Origin: Flavobacterium solisilvae
GTDB taxonomy: Bacteria; Bacteroidota; Bacteroidia; Flavobacteriales; Flavobacteriaceae
Length of the DNA: 64,000 bases
Assembly: GCF_012911605.1 (NCBI RefSeq)
Contig: NZ_JAAMPT010000208.1
Coordinates: 1 to 64,000, forward strand
Reading direction: 5' to 3'
Both the position numbers and the translations under genes were made by a program. Below, in pieces: positions 54,660-63,893 of the stretch. Numbering within the stretch: position 1 is the stretch's first letter; each line of letters starts with the position of its first letter. The notes below the pieces were generated by a model. The model ran no database searches, was not told the origin of the DNA, and saw only the letters and a program-made list of their open reading frames with translations.

Positions 54660-56453
54660 ATGAATATAAAACCAAAAGATAAGAGTATAAAATCATTATT
54701 TATTTCTGGGAATCAATTTTCAATTCCGAGATTTCAAAGAGAATATTCTTGGGACAAAAAAAATTATCAAGAATTTTTCAATGATATGGTTAATTGCTTA
54801 ACTATTAAAGATGGAAAGCTAGAAGCAAATAGTTATTTTTTAGGAACAATGTTGTTTGTTGGAGATTATTCTGAAGTTCAAGAAAATACTAAATCAATCT
54901 TAGTTGTTGATGGTCAGCAACGCATCACTACTATAACGATATTATTTTCAGCGCTATCTGACATATTTAGAAAAATAGGAGAAGAGAAACTAAGTGAACA
55001 GATATTTAGATACATAATGACAAAAGATGATGATGGCGAAGAAGTAAGAATTTTAGAAAGCAAAACACATTATCCGTACTTTTCATTTTTCATACAAGAC
55101 TTGACAAAAAAAGATGTTATTGAAACAGCTACAGAAGAAGAGGAATGTATTAAAGAGTCTTTTGATTACTTGTATTCAAATTTAGACGAAAAAAAGCTAA
55201 GAACTCTTTTAAAGAAAAAACTAGGAAGTGATGCAGTAGATCAAATATTGTATGTTGATATTTTAAAAGCAATCAGAGACCAAGTCTTAGGAACTACATT
55301 CATTTCAATTTCAACTCCTAATAAAGAAAACGCAAATATGATATTTGAGATTCTTAATGCCAAAGGGAAAAAATTATCTCACGTAGATTTAATAAAGAAT
55401 AAAATTTTTGAAATAGTAGATGACAAAGGTTCGGCTGATTTTGCCGAAATCAAATGGTCAGAAATCAAACAAAATTTAATTTCAAGAAATGAGACAATTG
55501 GTTTAGCAACTTTTTATAGACACTTTTGGATTTGCAATTACAAAAAAACATCTGCTACCAAATTGTATGATGATTTTCAGAAAGAAGTTAAACCAAAAAC
55601 TAAAGATCGATATAAAGACTTTTTAAGAGAAATAGAAAAAGATTCTAAAATTTATATTCAAATTCTCAATCCAAGACGTGATGACTACGAAAATAGGAAA
55701 GAATATTTTTGGCTGGTTCAGAGTTTAAATGTTTTGATGAACTTCTTTAATATCGTGCAAGTTAGGATTGCTTTACTGGCTTTGTTTAAGACAAAACAAA
55801 AAGGTTTAATTAATACAGACAAATTTAAAAGCACCATTATTTATTTAGAAAATTTCCATTTCGCCTATAACTCTATTATTTCGGGAAGCGCAAATAGATT
55901 TGAAAATATTTATTCAAAATTTGCAATCGAACTAAACAAATGCACGACTAAGGAACAAGTTGTTAAAAAAATTGATGATGATTTAATTAATCCGTTGAAC
56001 AACCTTTTTCCTGATTTTCAAGAATTCTCCAAAGGTTTTATTGAGTTAACATTTTCAAAAAAGGATCAACCTAATAATGTCAAATCAAAATACGCCATTA
56101 ATAAAATAAACGCTTTTTATGATGGACAAGAAGTTTTTCCAGATAATGGATCTATTGAACATCTAAACCCTGAAAAAGATGGTTCAGAATCATTAAAAAT
56201 CGGCAATCTAATTTTATTAGAAGGGAATTTAAATAATGACGCCGGAGATTTGCAATATGTTGACAAGAAAACAATTTATAAAAAGTCTTCTTACAAATGG
56301 ATTAAAGAATTTGTAAAAGAAAATGAAAATTGGACTAAAGAACAAATTGACACACGAGCTATCGAACTTGCCAAAGTCTATTATATAAATATTTTTGGGA
56401 GAAAAATCGAGGAAATAAATAAAACTGCATCTAACAGTAGTTTTACACCATAG
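54660..56453 (+). CDS. DUF262-DUF1524 protein (GmrSD-like)
   Basis: A 597-residue protein. The N-terminal DUF262 domain has FSIPRFQREYSW (about 20-31) and VVDGQQRITTITILFSAL (about 82-99), a ParB/Srx-related nucleotide-hydrolysing motif set. NKENANMIFEILNAKGKKLSHVDLIKN is the middle block. The C-terminal DUF1524 region (about 495-590) shows SIEHLNPE (His of an HNH-like nuclease), then IGNLILLEGNLNNDAGDLQYVDKK and RAIELAKVYY. This order matches single-chain GmrSD-type (type IV) restriction proteins and SspE/BrxU relatives, which act on modified DNA. No modification genes are adjacent, so defence is an inference. Confidence 0.82.
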   Translation: MNIKPKDKSIKSLFISGNQFSIPRFQREYSWDKKNYQEFFNDMVNCLTIKDGKLEANSYFLGTMLFVGDYSEVQENTKSILVVDGQQRITTITILFSALSDIFRKIGEEKLSEQIFRYIMTKDDDGEEVRILESKTHYPYFSFFIQDLTKKDVIETATEEEECIKESFDYLYSNLDEKKLRTLLKKKLGSDAVDQILYVDILKAIRDQVLGTTFISISTPNKENANMIFEILNAKGKKLSHVDLIKNKIFEIVDDKGSADFAEIKWSEIKQNLISRNETIGLATFYRHFWICNYKKTSATKLYDDFQKEVKPKTKDRYKDFLREIEKDSKIYIQILNPRRDDYENRKEYFWLVQSLNVLMNFFNIVQVRIALLALFKTKQKGLINTDKFKSTIIYLENFHFAYNSIISGSANRFENIYSKFAIELNKCTTKEQVVKKIDDDLINPLNNLFPDFQEFSKGFIELTFSKKDQPNNVKSKYAINKINAFYDGQEVFPDNGSIEHLNPEKDGSESLKIGNLILLEGNLNNDAGDLQYVDKKTIYKKSSYKWIKEFVKENENWTKEQIDTRAIELAKVYYINIFGRKIEEINKTASNSSFTP

Positions 56454-56590
56454 CTAGTTTGTCTTTCTTGGAAAATAATCCGTTAATTCCATTTTGCTTA
56501 TCTTTCGAATAATTATTAAAGTTCCGCCACTACGCAAAGCCGTGGAACATTACTTTCTAATAAATTTTTCTCAAAAATTAGCTTTTAAAA

Positions 56591-57061
56591 ATGACCTCAA
56601 CAACCAAAATCGCCAATCGTTTTCGAGAAGTAATCCTCAACGGAACTTGGATTGCCAATACCAATTTCAAAGCACAATTACATGATTTAGATTGGGAAAC
56701 GGCAACAACAAAATACGATTCATTGAATACCATTGCTGTTTTGGCGCAACACATTCATTACTACATCAATGGTGTGAAAAATGTTTTCAAAGGCGGAACT
56801 TTAGACATAAAAGATCAATTGAGTTTTGACTTTCCTCCTATTCAATCGCAACAAGAATGGGACGATTTTTTACAGAAATTTTGGAACGATGCCGAAGAAT
56901 TTGCTTCCTTAGTCGAACAAATGCCTGATGAGAAGTTGAACGAAGATTTTGTTAATCCAAAATATGGAACTTACTTGCGAAACATCGACGGAATGATTGA
57001 ACACTGTTATTATCATTTAGGGCAAATATCACTAATCAAAAAGCTACTAAATAACAAATAA
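56591..57061 (+). CDS. DinB-superfamily protein (DUF1572-like)
   Basis: A 156-residue four-helix-bundle protein. The start MTSTTKIANRFREVILNGTWIANTNFKAQL and the metal-site histidines in LAQHIHYYINGV and MIEHCYYHLGQISL fit the DinB/YfiT-like fold with a three-His site. In this superfamily many members are thiol transferases or uncharacterised. No neighbour clarifies the role. The 137 nt upstream show no gene. Confidence 0.78.
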   Translation: MTSTTKIANRFREVILNGTWIANTNFKAQLHDLDWETATTKYDSLNTIAVLAQHIHYYINGVKNVFKGGTLDIKDQLSFDFPPIQSQQEWDDFLQKFWNDAEEFASLVEQMPDEKLNEDFVNPKYGTYLRNIDGMIEHCYYHLGQISLIKKLLNNK

Positions 57062-57119
57062 TCAATTCTATTATTTTTTTACTAACTTCGTTGCATTCTG
57101 CTATAAACTCCATTTTTGA

Positions 57120-57464
57120 ATGAAAAACTGTTTAGAATGTGGCGATAAAATTTTAGGACGCGAGGACAAAAAGTTCTGTAGCGATGGTTGTCGTAATAAT
57201 TACAACAACCGCATGAACAAAGATTCTACCAATATCATGCGGAATATTAACAACAAACTCCGAAAAAATTACCGCATTCTTTCAGAAATTAACTCCGAAG
57301 GAAAAACAAAAACCACCAAAGCCAAACTGCTTACCAAAGGTTTTAGCTTTGACTATTTTACCAATATTTTAATTACCAAAACAGGAAACACCTACTACTT
57401 TGTCTATGACCAAGGTTATTTGTTGCTCGACAACGATTTCTATATGTTGGTCAAGAAAGATTAA
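57120..57464 (+). CDS. Zinc-ribbon protein of unknown function
   Basis: A 114-residue protein. The N-terminal 30 residues form a zinc ribbon with Cys4, Cys7, Cys20 and Cys24 (CLECGDKILGREDKKFCSDGC) followed by NNYNNR, as in DUF2116-type ribbons. The rest is a basic helical segment and a beta-rich C-terminus (GNTYYFVYDQGYLLLDNDFYMLV). Probably binds nucleic acid or protein; role unknown. It precedes the M28 peptidase by 11 nt. Confidence 0.75.
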   Translation: MKNCLECGDKILGREDKKFCSDGCRNNYNNRMNKDSTNIMRNINNKLRKNYRILSEINSEGKTKTTKAKLLTKGFSFDYFTNILITKTGNTYYFVYDQGYLLLDNDFYMLVKKD

Positions 57465-57475
57465 CCACCACAATT

Positions 57476-59866
57476 ATGAAAAAAAACTACAACCCAATTC
57501 TCTCTTTCCTGCTTTTATTGCTCATTCTTTCAGGCATTTTTTATTTTATGATGCCACAAAATTATGATCAAACCGAAGCTTCACTTGCCGAATTTTCTAC
57601 CAAACGAGCTTTAGAAAAAGTAAAAACAATCAGCCAAAAACCTCATTTTGTTGGTTCAAAAAATCACGAAGTTGTTGCACAATATTTGGTTAAAGAACTC
57701 AAAGAACTTGGTTTATCGCCAACAATTCAAGAAGGTTTCACGCTTTCAGATGGCGGAACTTTAGTAAAATCCAAAAATATTTTAGCCAAAATAAAAGGCA
57801 GTTCAAGCGACAAAGCTTTGTTATTGCTTTCGCATTATGATTCTGCGCCACATTCACTTTCGCCTGGCGCAAGTGACGATGCTTCTGGAGTTGCCACAAT
57901 TCTTGAAAGCGTTCGTGCTTTTTTATACAACAAAACAGCGCACAAAAACGACATCATTATTCTTTTTAGCGATGCCGAAGAATTAGGATTAAACGGTGCG
58001 GCACTTTTTGTAACCCAACATCAATGGGCAAAAAACGTTGGATTGGTTTTGAACTTTGAAGCACGTGGCAGTTCTGGTCCAAGTTATATGTTGATGGAAA
58101 CCAATAAAGGAAATGCCAATATGGTCAAAGCATTTACCGATGGAAAAGCTGATTATCCCGTTTCTAATTCATTGATGTACAGCATTTACAAAATGTTGCC
58201 CAATGATACCGATTTGACCGTTTTTAGAGAAAGCGGAAAAATTCAAGGTTTCAATTTTGCCTTTATCGACAGTCATTTTAATTATCATACTGAAAGAGAT
58301 AATTTTGAAAATCTTAGCCCAAAAACATTGGCACATCAAGGAAGTTATCTTTTTCCGTTGTTGAATTATTTTTCAAATGCTGATTTATCTAATTTAGATT
58401 CCAATGATGACAATGTGTATTTCAACATACCATTTGCGTTTGTAAGCTATCCTTTTTCGTGGATTATTCCGATGTTAATTATTGCTTTTGGATTGGTTTT
58501 TACTTTTTTATTCATCGGTTTTGGCAAGCATGTTTTGCGAATAGATGAAGTCCTGAAAGGATTTGTTCCTCTATTGTTATCGCTTATAGTTACTGGAGGA
58601 ATTACGTATATCGGATGGAAATTATTACTCGAATTTTATCCGCAATATCAAGATATTCTTCACGGATTTACCTATAACGGACACGATTATATTTATGCTT
58701 TCACGAGTTTATCGATAGCGATTTGTTTCCTTTTTTATCAAAATTCAGGAAAACGAAATGCCGAAATGAACCAAGCTTTTGCGCCATTATTTCTTTGGTT
58801 ACTTTTAAATCTTGGTATTGTAATTTTCTTAAAAGGTGCAGGGTTTTTAATTATTCCGGTAATTTCAAGCGCATTGATGCTTGGAATTTATGTTTTAACA
58901 CAAAAATCAAATTGGTTAATCAATTGCATTTTGGCCATTCCAACTTTAATAATTCTTCCACCATTTATTCAAATGTTTCCTGTTGGTTTAGGTTTAAAAA
59001 TACTTTATGGAAGTGCGATTTTAACCGTTTTAACCTTCGGATTATTAATTCCTGTTTTTGGTTCATTCAACAAAAAAGGAATTTGGTCAGCCGTTTTCTT
59101 TTTGCTGAGCATCGGATTATTCGTAAAAGCGCATCAAACCTCTGATTATACAATTGAACGACCAAAACCAAACAGCTTGGTTTATCTTCATGATGCTGAC
59201 GCAAATAAATCGTATTGGACAACGTATGATGTGAATTTAGACGAATGGACGAAAGGTTATTTAGGCGAAAATCCCAAAAATGCCGAAACGCTGAATACCA
59301 ATAAATTGTACAGCAAATATGGTTCTCAATTTACATTTATGAGCGACGCGCCAAACAAAAATATTGCAACACCAACGATTGAGTTTCTTCGTGATACTTT
59401 GAAAGGAAACCAACGTTTGTATCAAATAAAAATCACACCAAATCGTGCTGTAAACCGTTATGATATTTTCAATGCGAATAACGCAAAACTTCATAATTTG
59501 GTTGCTAATGGTGCCAAAGCAATTGATTTCAAAAGCAACATCAGCGGAAGAAATTCGGGTAAAATTTTGAGTTATTATGTAGTGAATAACGAACCGTTGA
59601 TTTTAAGTTTTTCAATTTCAAATGAAAACAAACTCGATTTGAATTTGGTGGAAAGTTCGTTTGATTTATTAACCAATCCAAAATTTACTGTTACCAAAAG
59701 AAAAGATTGGATGATTTCTACGCCATTTGTATTGAATAATGCGATTATTATTCGTCAAAAAATAAAACCAACGCCAGTTTTAGAAGACAATCCAAAACCT
59801 CAACTTTACCGAAGAAACGTTGCTTCACGCGACAGTTTATCAGTAAGAAATGATAGTTTACGATAA
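57476..59866 (+). CDS. Membrane-anchored M28 family peptidase
   Basis: A 796-residue protein. One N-terminal membrane helix (about 8-27) is followed by an M28 zinc aminopeptidase domain (about 30-305). Metal ligands are His and Asp in LLLLSHYDSAPH and SDDASGVATILE, the catalytic Glu pair in FSDAEELGLNG, Glu/Asp in FEARGSSGPSYM, and His in FIDSHFNYHT. The second part (about 325-560) holds about eight transmembrane helices and then a periplasmic beta domain to the end. Proteins of this plan are common in Bacteroidota and are thought to trim peptides at the cell envelope. Its stop overlaps the next gene's ATG by one base. Confidence 0.88.
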   Translation: MKKNYNPILSFLLLLLILSGIFYFMMPQNYDQTEASLAEFSTKRALEKVKTISQKPHFVGSKNHEVVAQYLVKELKELGLSPTIQEGFTLSDGGTLVKSKNILAKIKGSSSDKALLLLSHYDSAPHSLSPGASDDASGVATILESVRAFLYNKTAHKNDIIILFSDAEELGLNGAALFVTQHQWAKNVGLVLNFEARGSSGPSYMLMETNKGNANMVKAFTDGKADYPVSNSLMYSIYKMLPNDTDLTVFRESGKIQGFNFAFIDSHFNYHTERDNFENLSPKTLAHQGSYLFPLLNYFSNADLSNLDSNDDNVYFNIPFAFVSYPFSWIIPMLIIAFGLVFTFLFIGFGKHVLRIDEVLKGFVPLLLSLIVTGGITYIGWKLLLEFYPQYQDILHGFTYNGHDYIYAFTSLSIAICFLFYQNSGKRNAEMNQAFAPLFLWLLLNLGIVIFLKGAGFLIIPVISSALMLGIYVLTQKSNWLINCILAIPTLIILPPFIQMFPVGLGLKILYGSAILTVLTFGLLIPVFGSFNKKGIWSAVFFLLSIGLFVKAHQTSDYTIERPKPNSLVYLHDADANKSYWTTYDVNLDEWTKGYLGENPKNAETLNTNKLYSKYGSQFTFMSDAPNKNIATPTIEFLRDTLKGNQRLYQIKITPNRAVNRYDIFNANNAKLHNLVANGAKAIDFKSNISGRNSGKILSYYVVNNEPLILSFSISNENKLDLNLVESSFDLLTNPKFTVTKRKDWMISTPFVLNNAIIIRQKIKPTPVLEDNPKPQLYRRNVASRDSLSVRNDSLR

Positions 59867-60672
59867 TGACTATTTCGATTTTAGGTTGCGGTTGGTTGGG
59901 TTTTCCTTTGGCAAAATCACTTTTGAAAAAAGGGTTTTTGGTAAAAGGTTCAACAACAACTTTGGAGAAAATATCAGTTATGGAAAATGCTGGAATTGAT
60001 GCTTTTCATATTGCTTTATCCGAAGTAGAAATTGTTGGCGAAATGGATGCTTTTTTGTCCAATTCAGAAATCTTAATTATTGATATTCCACCAAAATTAA
60101 GAGGAAATTCTAATGAAAATTTTGTTGCTAAAATTCAAAATCTAATTCCGTTCATAGAAAAATCATCGGTTGAAAAAGTGATTTTTGTGAGTTCTACTTC
60201 GGTTTATTCTGATGCTATTTCTATAGATTTAATAACTGAAAAGACCATTCCAAATCCTGATACAGAAAGTGGAAAACAACTTTTGGAAGCCGAAAAAATA
60301 TTGCAAAATAATTCCAATTTCAGAACTACCGTTATTCGTTTTGGTGGATTGATTGGCGAAGATCGACATCCAATAAAGTTTTTAGCCGGAAGAGAAAATC
60401 TTGAAAATCCTGAAGCACCAATTAATTTAATTCATCAATTAGATTGCATTGGAATTATTACAGAGATTTTAGAGAAAAATTGTTTTGGTAAAACATTTAA
60501 CGCTGTTTCGCCATTTCATCCGACACGAAAAGTTTATTATTCTAAAAAAGCGTTGGAACTTAATTTACCATTACCAAAGTTTGACGAAAGCAAACCTTCG
60601 GTTGGGAAAATCATTTCTTCAGAAAAAATTGAAACCGTTTTAAAATATACTTTTCAGAAACCTGAGTTATAA
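59866..60672 (+). CDS. NAD(P)-binding epimerase/dehydratase-like protein
   Basis: A 268-residue protein with an N-terminal Rossmann fold (SILGCGWLGFPLAKSLLKKGFLVKGSTTT) and the extended-SDR-like segment VIFVSSTSVYSDA, but without an obvious YxxxK. It resembles YeeZ/SDR-type 'NAD-dependent epimerase' proteins of the kind often annotated in Flavobacteriia. It binds a dinucleotide; the substrate is unknown. ATG overlaps the M28 stop (TAATG), so translation is coupled. Confidence 0.8.
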   Translation: MTISILGCGWLGFPLAKSLLKKGFLVKGSTTTLEKISVMENAGIDAFHIALSEVEIVGEMDAFLSNSEILIIDIPPKLRGNSNENFVAKIQNLIPFIEKSSVEKVIFVSSTSVYSDAISIDLITEKTIPNPDTESGKQLLEAEKILQNNSNFRTTVIRFGGLIGEDRHPIKFLAGRENLENPEAPINLIHQLDCIGIITEILEKNCFGKTFNAVSPFHPTRKVYYSKKALELNLPLPKFDESKPSVGKIISSEKIETVLKYTFQKPEL

Positions 60673-60677
60673 TAAAA

Positions 60678-60710
60678 AAACCTGACAGGTTTTGAAAACC
60701 TGTCAGGTTT
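60678..60710. repeat. Perfect CCTGACAGGT palindrome between convergent genes
   Basis: AAACCTGACAGGT (60678-60690) and ACCTGTCAGGTTT (60698-60710) are perfect inverse copies around TTTGAAA. The half-arm CCTGACAGG is itself palindromic. It can act as a bidirectional terminator for the converging epimerase-like and M13 genes, but without a T-run longer than three it looks more like a dispersed palindromic element. Confidence 0.8.
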
Positions 60711-60730
60711 AAAATTTCATTAACTTGTAA

Positions 60731-62778
60731 TTACCAAATTTTCACTCGTTTTTCTGGAGCTAAATACATTCCGTCGCCAGGTTTTATATTGAACGCTTGA
60801 TGGAAGGTTTCCAAGTTCAACAACGGAACGTAAGCGCGGTACATTCCTGGTGAATGCGGATCGGTTTTCACTTGATTTTTGATGGCTTCGTCACGCATTT
60901 TGCTTCTCCAAATGGTTGCCCATGAAATGAATAATCGTTGTTCTGGTGTAAATCCATCGATTAATCCTGGGTTTCCATTTTCTTTTAAATACAATTGTAA
61001 GCCGTCATAAGCTGCGTTAATTCCACCTAAATCACCAATGTTTTCACCCAATGTAAATTTTCCATCAACTTTTGTTCCCGGTAATGGTTCCAATGCTGAA
61101 TATTGTTCGGCCAACGCAGTTCCAAGTGCTGTGAATTGTTTTAAATCTTCGTCTGTCCACCAGTTGACCAAGTTTCCGTCGGCATTATATCGTGAACCTG
61201 AATCGTCAAAACCGTGTGAAATTTCGTGGCCAATTACTGCTCCAATTCCACCATAATTTACAGCTTCATCGGCTTTGTAATCATAAAATGGCGGTTGTAA
61301 AATTGCCGCTGGAAATACGATTTCATTGTTTGACGGATTGAAATAAGCATTTACTGTTTGTGGCGACATTCCCCATTCGGTTTTGTCAACTGGTTTTCCT
61401 AGTTTGTCGATATTTTTCTTGAAACTCCAATTGGCAATATTTTTAGAATTTTCAAAATAGCTTCCTCCTTCGGCTGGACTTTTAATTATTAATGCCGAAT
61501 AGTCTTTCCATTTATCAGGATAACCAATTTTTACGGTCATTTTATTTAATTTTTCAATGGCTTGTTTTTTGGTAGTTTCTGACATCCAAGGCAAGTTGTT
61601 GATACGGATTTCATAAGCACGAATTACGTTTTTAATCATTTTTTCGGCTTTGGCTTTAGCTTCTGCTGGGAACATTTTTTCTACGTACAATTTACCTAAA
61701 GCTTCGCCAGTTGCGCCATTAATTACTTGTAATGCATTTTCGTTTCTTGGTCGTTGTTTGATTGCACCGCTTAAGGTTTTGCTGTAAAAATCCCAATTGG
61801 CTTTTTCAATATCGGTTGAAAGTTTGCTTGCAGCATTGTTCAACAAAGTCCAACGCATATAAGCTTTCCAATCGTCAACTTTATTTTCTGCAAAAATAGT
61901 TTCCAAAGCTTGCATGTATTTAGGTTGCGATACAATTAACGTATCTACTTTTGGCAAACCAATTCCGGTGATGTATTTTTCCCAATTTACTGAATTTGTC
62001 AATTTTTGCAAATCGGCAATCGTCATCGGGTTGTATGATTTTCTTCTGTCGCGACGTTCTACTCTGTCAAATCTTGGTTTAGACATGGCAATTTCTAAAG
62101 CCAAAATTTTCTCTGCATTCTTTTGAGCCACTGCTGGTTTGTCGCCAAGAAATTATAACATTCTGGCTACGTGTTTTACATATTTTTCGCGTTTTTCTTT
62201 AGAATCAGCATCGTCAGAAACATAATAATCTCTATCAGGCAAACCAACTGAACCTGGACCAACGTTTACCACATTTTTGTTGCTGTCTTTAGCATCTGTT
62301 CCAACACCAACACCAAAAAAACCAATTCCGCCTTGTGGTGCCATTTCAATCATCAATTTTTGTAAATCGGCTACATTTTTTACTGCATTTATTTTTGCCA
62401 AATAAGGTTTTAATGGAGCAATTCCCGCTTTGTTTCGGGCAATGGTATCCATGATGGTTTTGTATAGATTTACTGCTTTTCCTTGATCAGTAGCCGAAGT
62501 ATATTTTGGATCTTTTGACGCTTCATCCAAAATTTTCAATGCGTCAATATCGGTTTTTTGGCGAAGCTCATCAAAACTTCCCCAACGCGTTCTATCAGCA
62601 GGAATTTCAGTATTGTTCAACCAGGTTCCATTTACAAAACGGAAGAAATCATCACTTGGTTTTACCGATTTATCCATAAGTGAAACATCAATTCCGGAGT
62701 GTTTTTGTTGTGCATTTGTTTCATTGATTCCCAAAGCAATCAATAATGCCAAGAAAGTTTAGTACTCGTTTTTCTCAT
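60731..62778 (-). pseudogene. Secreted M13-family metallopeptidase (PepO/neprilysin-like), interrupted twice
   Basis: Two same-frame pieces (62752-62153 and 62131-60731) together make a complete M13 peptidase of about 680 residues: FFRFVNGTWLNNTEIPADRTRWGSFDELR, then zinc motif VIGHEISHGFDDSG, ENIGDLGGINAAYDGL and a C-terminal RVKIW. The join is ARML-stop-FLGDKPAVAQKN, a single in-frame TAA at 62153-62155 where homologues have an amino acid. The natural ATG at 62778 (MRKTSTKLS) is out of frame with LALLIALGINETNAQ: a one-base deletion near 62752-62757 breaks the signal peptide. Without these two lesions the gene would be intact. Sequencing error is possible for either. Confidence 0.85.
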
Positions 62779-62914
62779 AATTAAACAATTGTAGTTTCTA
62801 CAAATTTATCGATAATAACTCGATTTTACCATTTTTAACAAAATTATAAGACTTGATAAAGTGATAAAAATTAGTCGTTGCCGATTGCTTTTGTACTTTT
62901 GTAAAAAAATAATT

Positions 62915-63583
62915 ATGCTTGCTTTTTTCAAAAAATATAAGCTTTTCTTCATCGGACTTTTTGTTTTTTCAGTTGTAACCATTGCTTTGTTTTACAATGC
63001 TTTGAAACCTGAAAAAGAGTTGCCAATCTTCAATCCATCTGATGTAAATTCTGAATTGGTTGATAGTACCGTTCAACATGTTGGGAAATATCATACGATT
63101 GCCGATTTTTCTTTTACCAATCAAAACGGAAAAACAATAACTCAGAAAGACTATGAAGGAAAGATTTATGTAGCCGATTTTTTCTTTACTACTTGTCAAA
63201 CGATTTGTCCAATCATGACAACAAACATGACCGAAGTTCAAAAAGCTTTCAGTAAAAATCCGAAAGTGATGATTTTATCACATACCGTTACGCCTGAAAT
63301 TGACAGTGTTCCGGTTTTGAAACAATATGCTTTGAAACAAAATGTTGATGATAGCAAATGGAATATGGTAACTGGCGATAAAAAGGACATTTATTACATT
63401 GCTAGAAAATCTTATTTAGCAGTGAAAACAGGTAAACCAGAAGAAATGTATGATATGGTTCATACCGAAAATTTTGTTTTAGTTGATACAAAACGAAGAG
63501 TTCGCGGCTTTTATGACGGAACAAAAAAAGAAGATGTTCAGCGGTTGATTGAAGACATTAACTGGTTATTGGAACACGATTAA
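62915..63583 (+). CDS. SCO1/SenC-family copper/thioredoxin-like protein
   Basis: A 222-residue protein from the start at 62915 (MLAFFKKYKLFFIGLFVFSV). It is anchored by one N-terminal helix, with a periplasmic thioredoxin fold. The copper/redox motif CQTIC lies in FFFTTCQTICPIMTTNM and the conserved histidine in MVHTENFVLVD. Such proteins deliver copper to, or reduce, the CuA site of cytochrome c oxidase. A TACTTTTG box near 62893-62901 may be its promoter. Confidence 0.92.
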   Translation: MLAFFKKYKLFFIGLFVFSVVTIALFYNALKPEKELPIFNPSDVNSELVDSTVQHVGKYHTIADFSFTNQNGKTITQKDYEGKIYVADFFFTTCQTICPIMTTNMTEVQKAFSKNPKVMILSHTVTPEIDSVPVLKQYALKQNVDDSKWNMVTGDKKDIYYIARKSYLAVKTGKPEEMYDMVHTENFVLVDTKRRVRGFYDGTKKEDVQRLIEDINWLLEHD

Positions 63584-63628
63584 TTTGCCAAAATTGATAA
63601 TTATCATCCTTTTTCCTTTTCTATTTTT

Positions 63629-63636
63629 TATCTTTG
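63629..63636 (+). promoter_or_regulatory. Promoter -7 box of feoA-feoB
   Basis: TATCTTTG matches TAnnTTTG; the feoA TTG start follows 26 nt later. No Fur-like inverted repeat is clearly recognisable around it. Confidence 0.5.
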
Positions 63637-63661
63637 TATTTTAATTCAATCTAAATAAGAT

Positions 63662-63892
63662 TTGCAAACAACTATCGACACACTTCAAAAAGGTCAAAAA
63701 GCAGTCATCCTTTCATTTGACGACGCTATCATTCCGTTGAAACTCATAGAAATGGGTTGCATGGAAGGAAATTTTGTAGAAGTAATACAAATTGCGCCAC
63801 TTGGAGATCCGATTTTTTTATCAGTAAATGACACAAATCTTGCTATTAGAAAAGAAATGGCAAGCAGGATTTTTGTGGAAATACAAAAGTAA
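63662..63892 (+). CDS. feoA: Ferrous iron transport protein A
   Basis: A 76-residue SH3-like protein. The start is TTG at 63662 (first residues [17 protein letters not shown]), since no ATG gives the conserved N-terminus. [30 protein letters not shown] is the family signature. It modulates the FeoB iron(II) permease. feoB begins one base after its stop, indicating an operon. Together with ferritin at 52105 this gives uptake and storage of iron in the window. Confidence 0.93.
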   Translation: MQTTIDTLQKGQKAVILSFDDAIIPLKLIEMGCMEGNFVEVIQIAPLGDPIFLSVNDTNLAIRKEMASRIFVEIQK

Positions 63893-63893
63893 A

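Noticed and set aside
54660..56453. Part of a complete restriction-modification or BREX/Dnd/Ssp locus
   Set aside because: No methylase, PglZ, BrxC, DndCDE or SspBCD gene is present within the window; only the single protein is supported.
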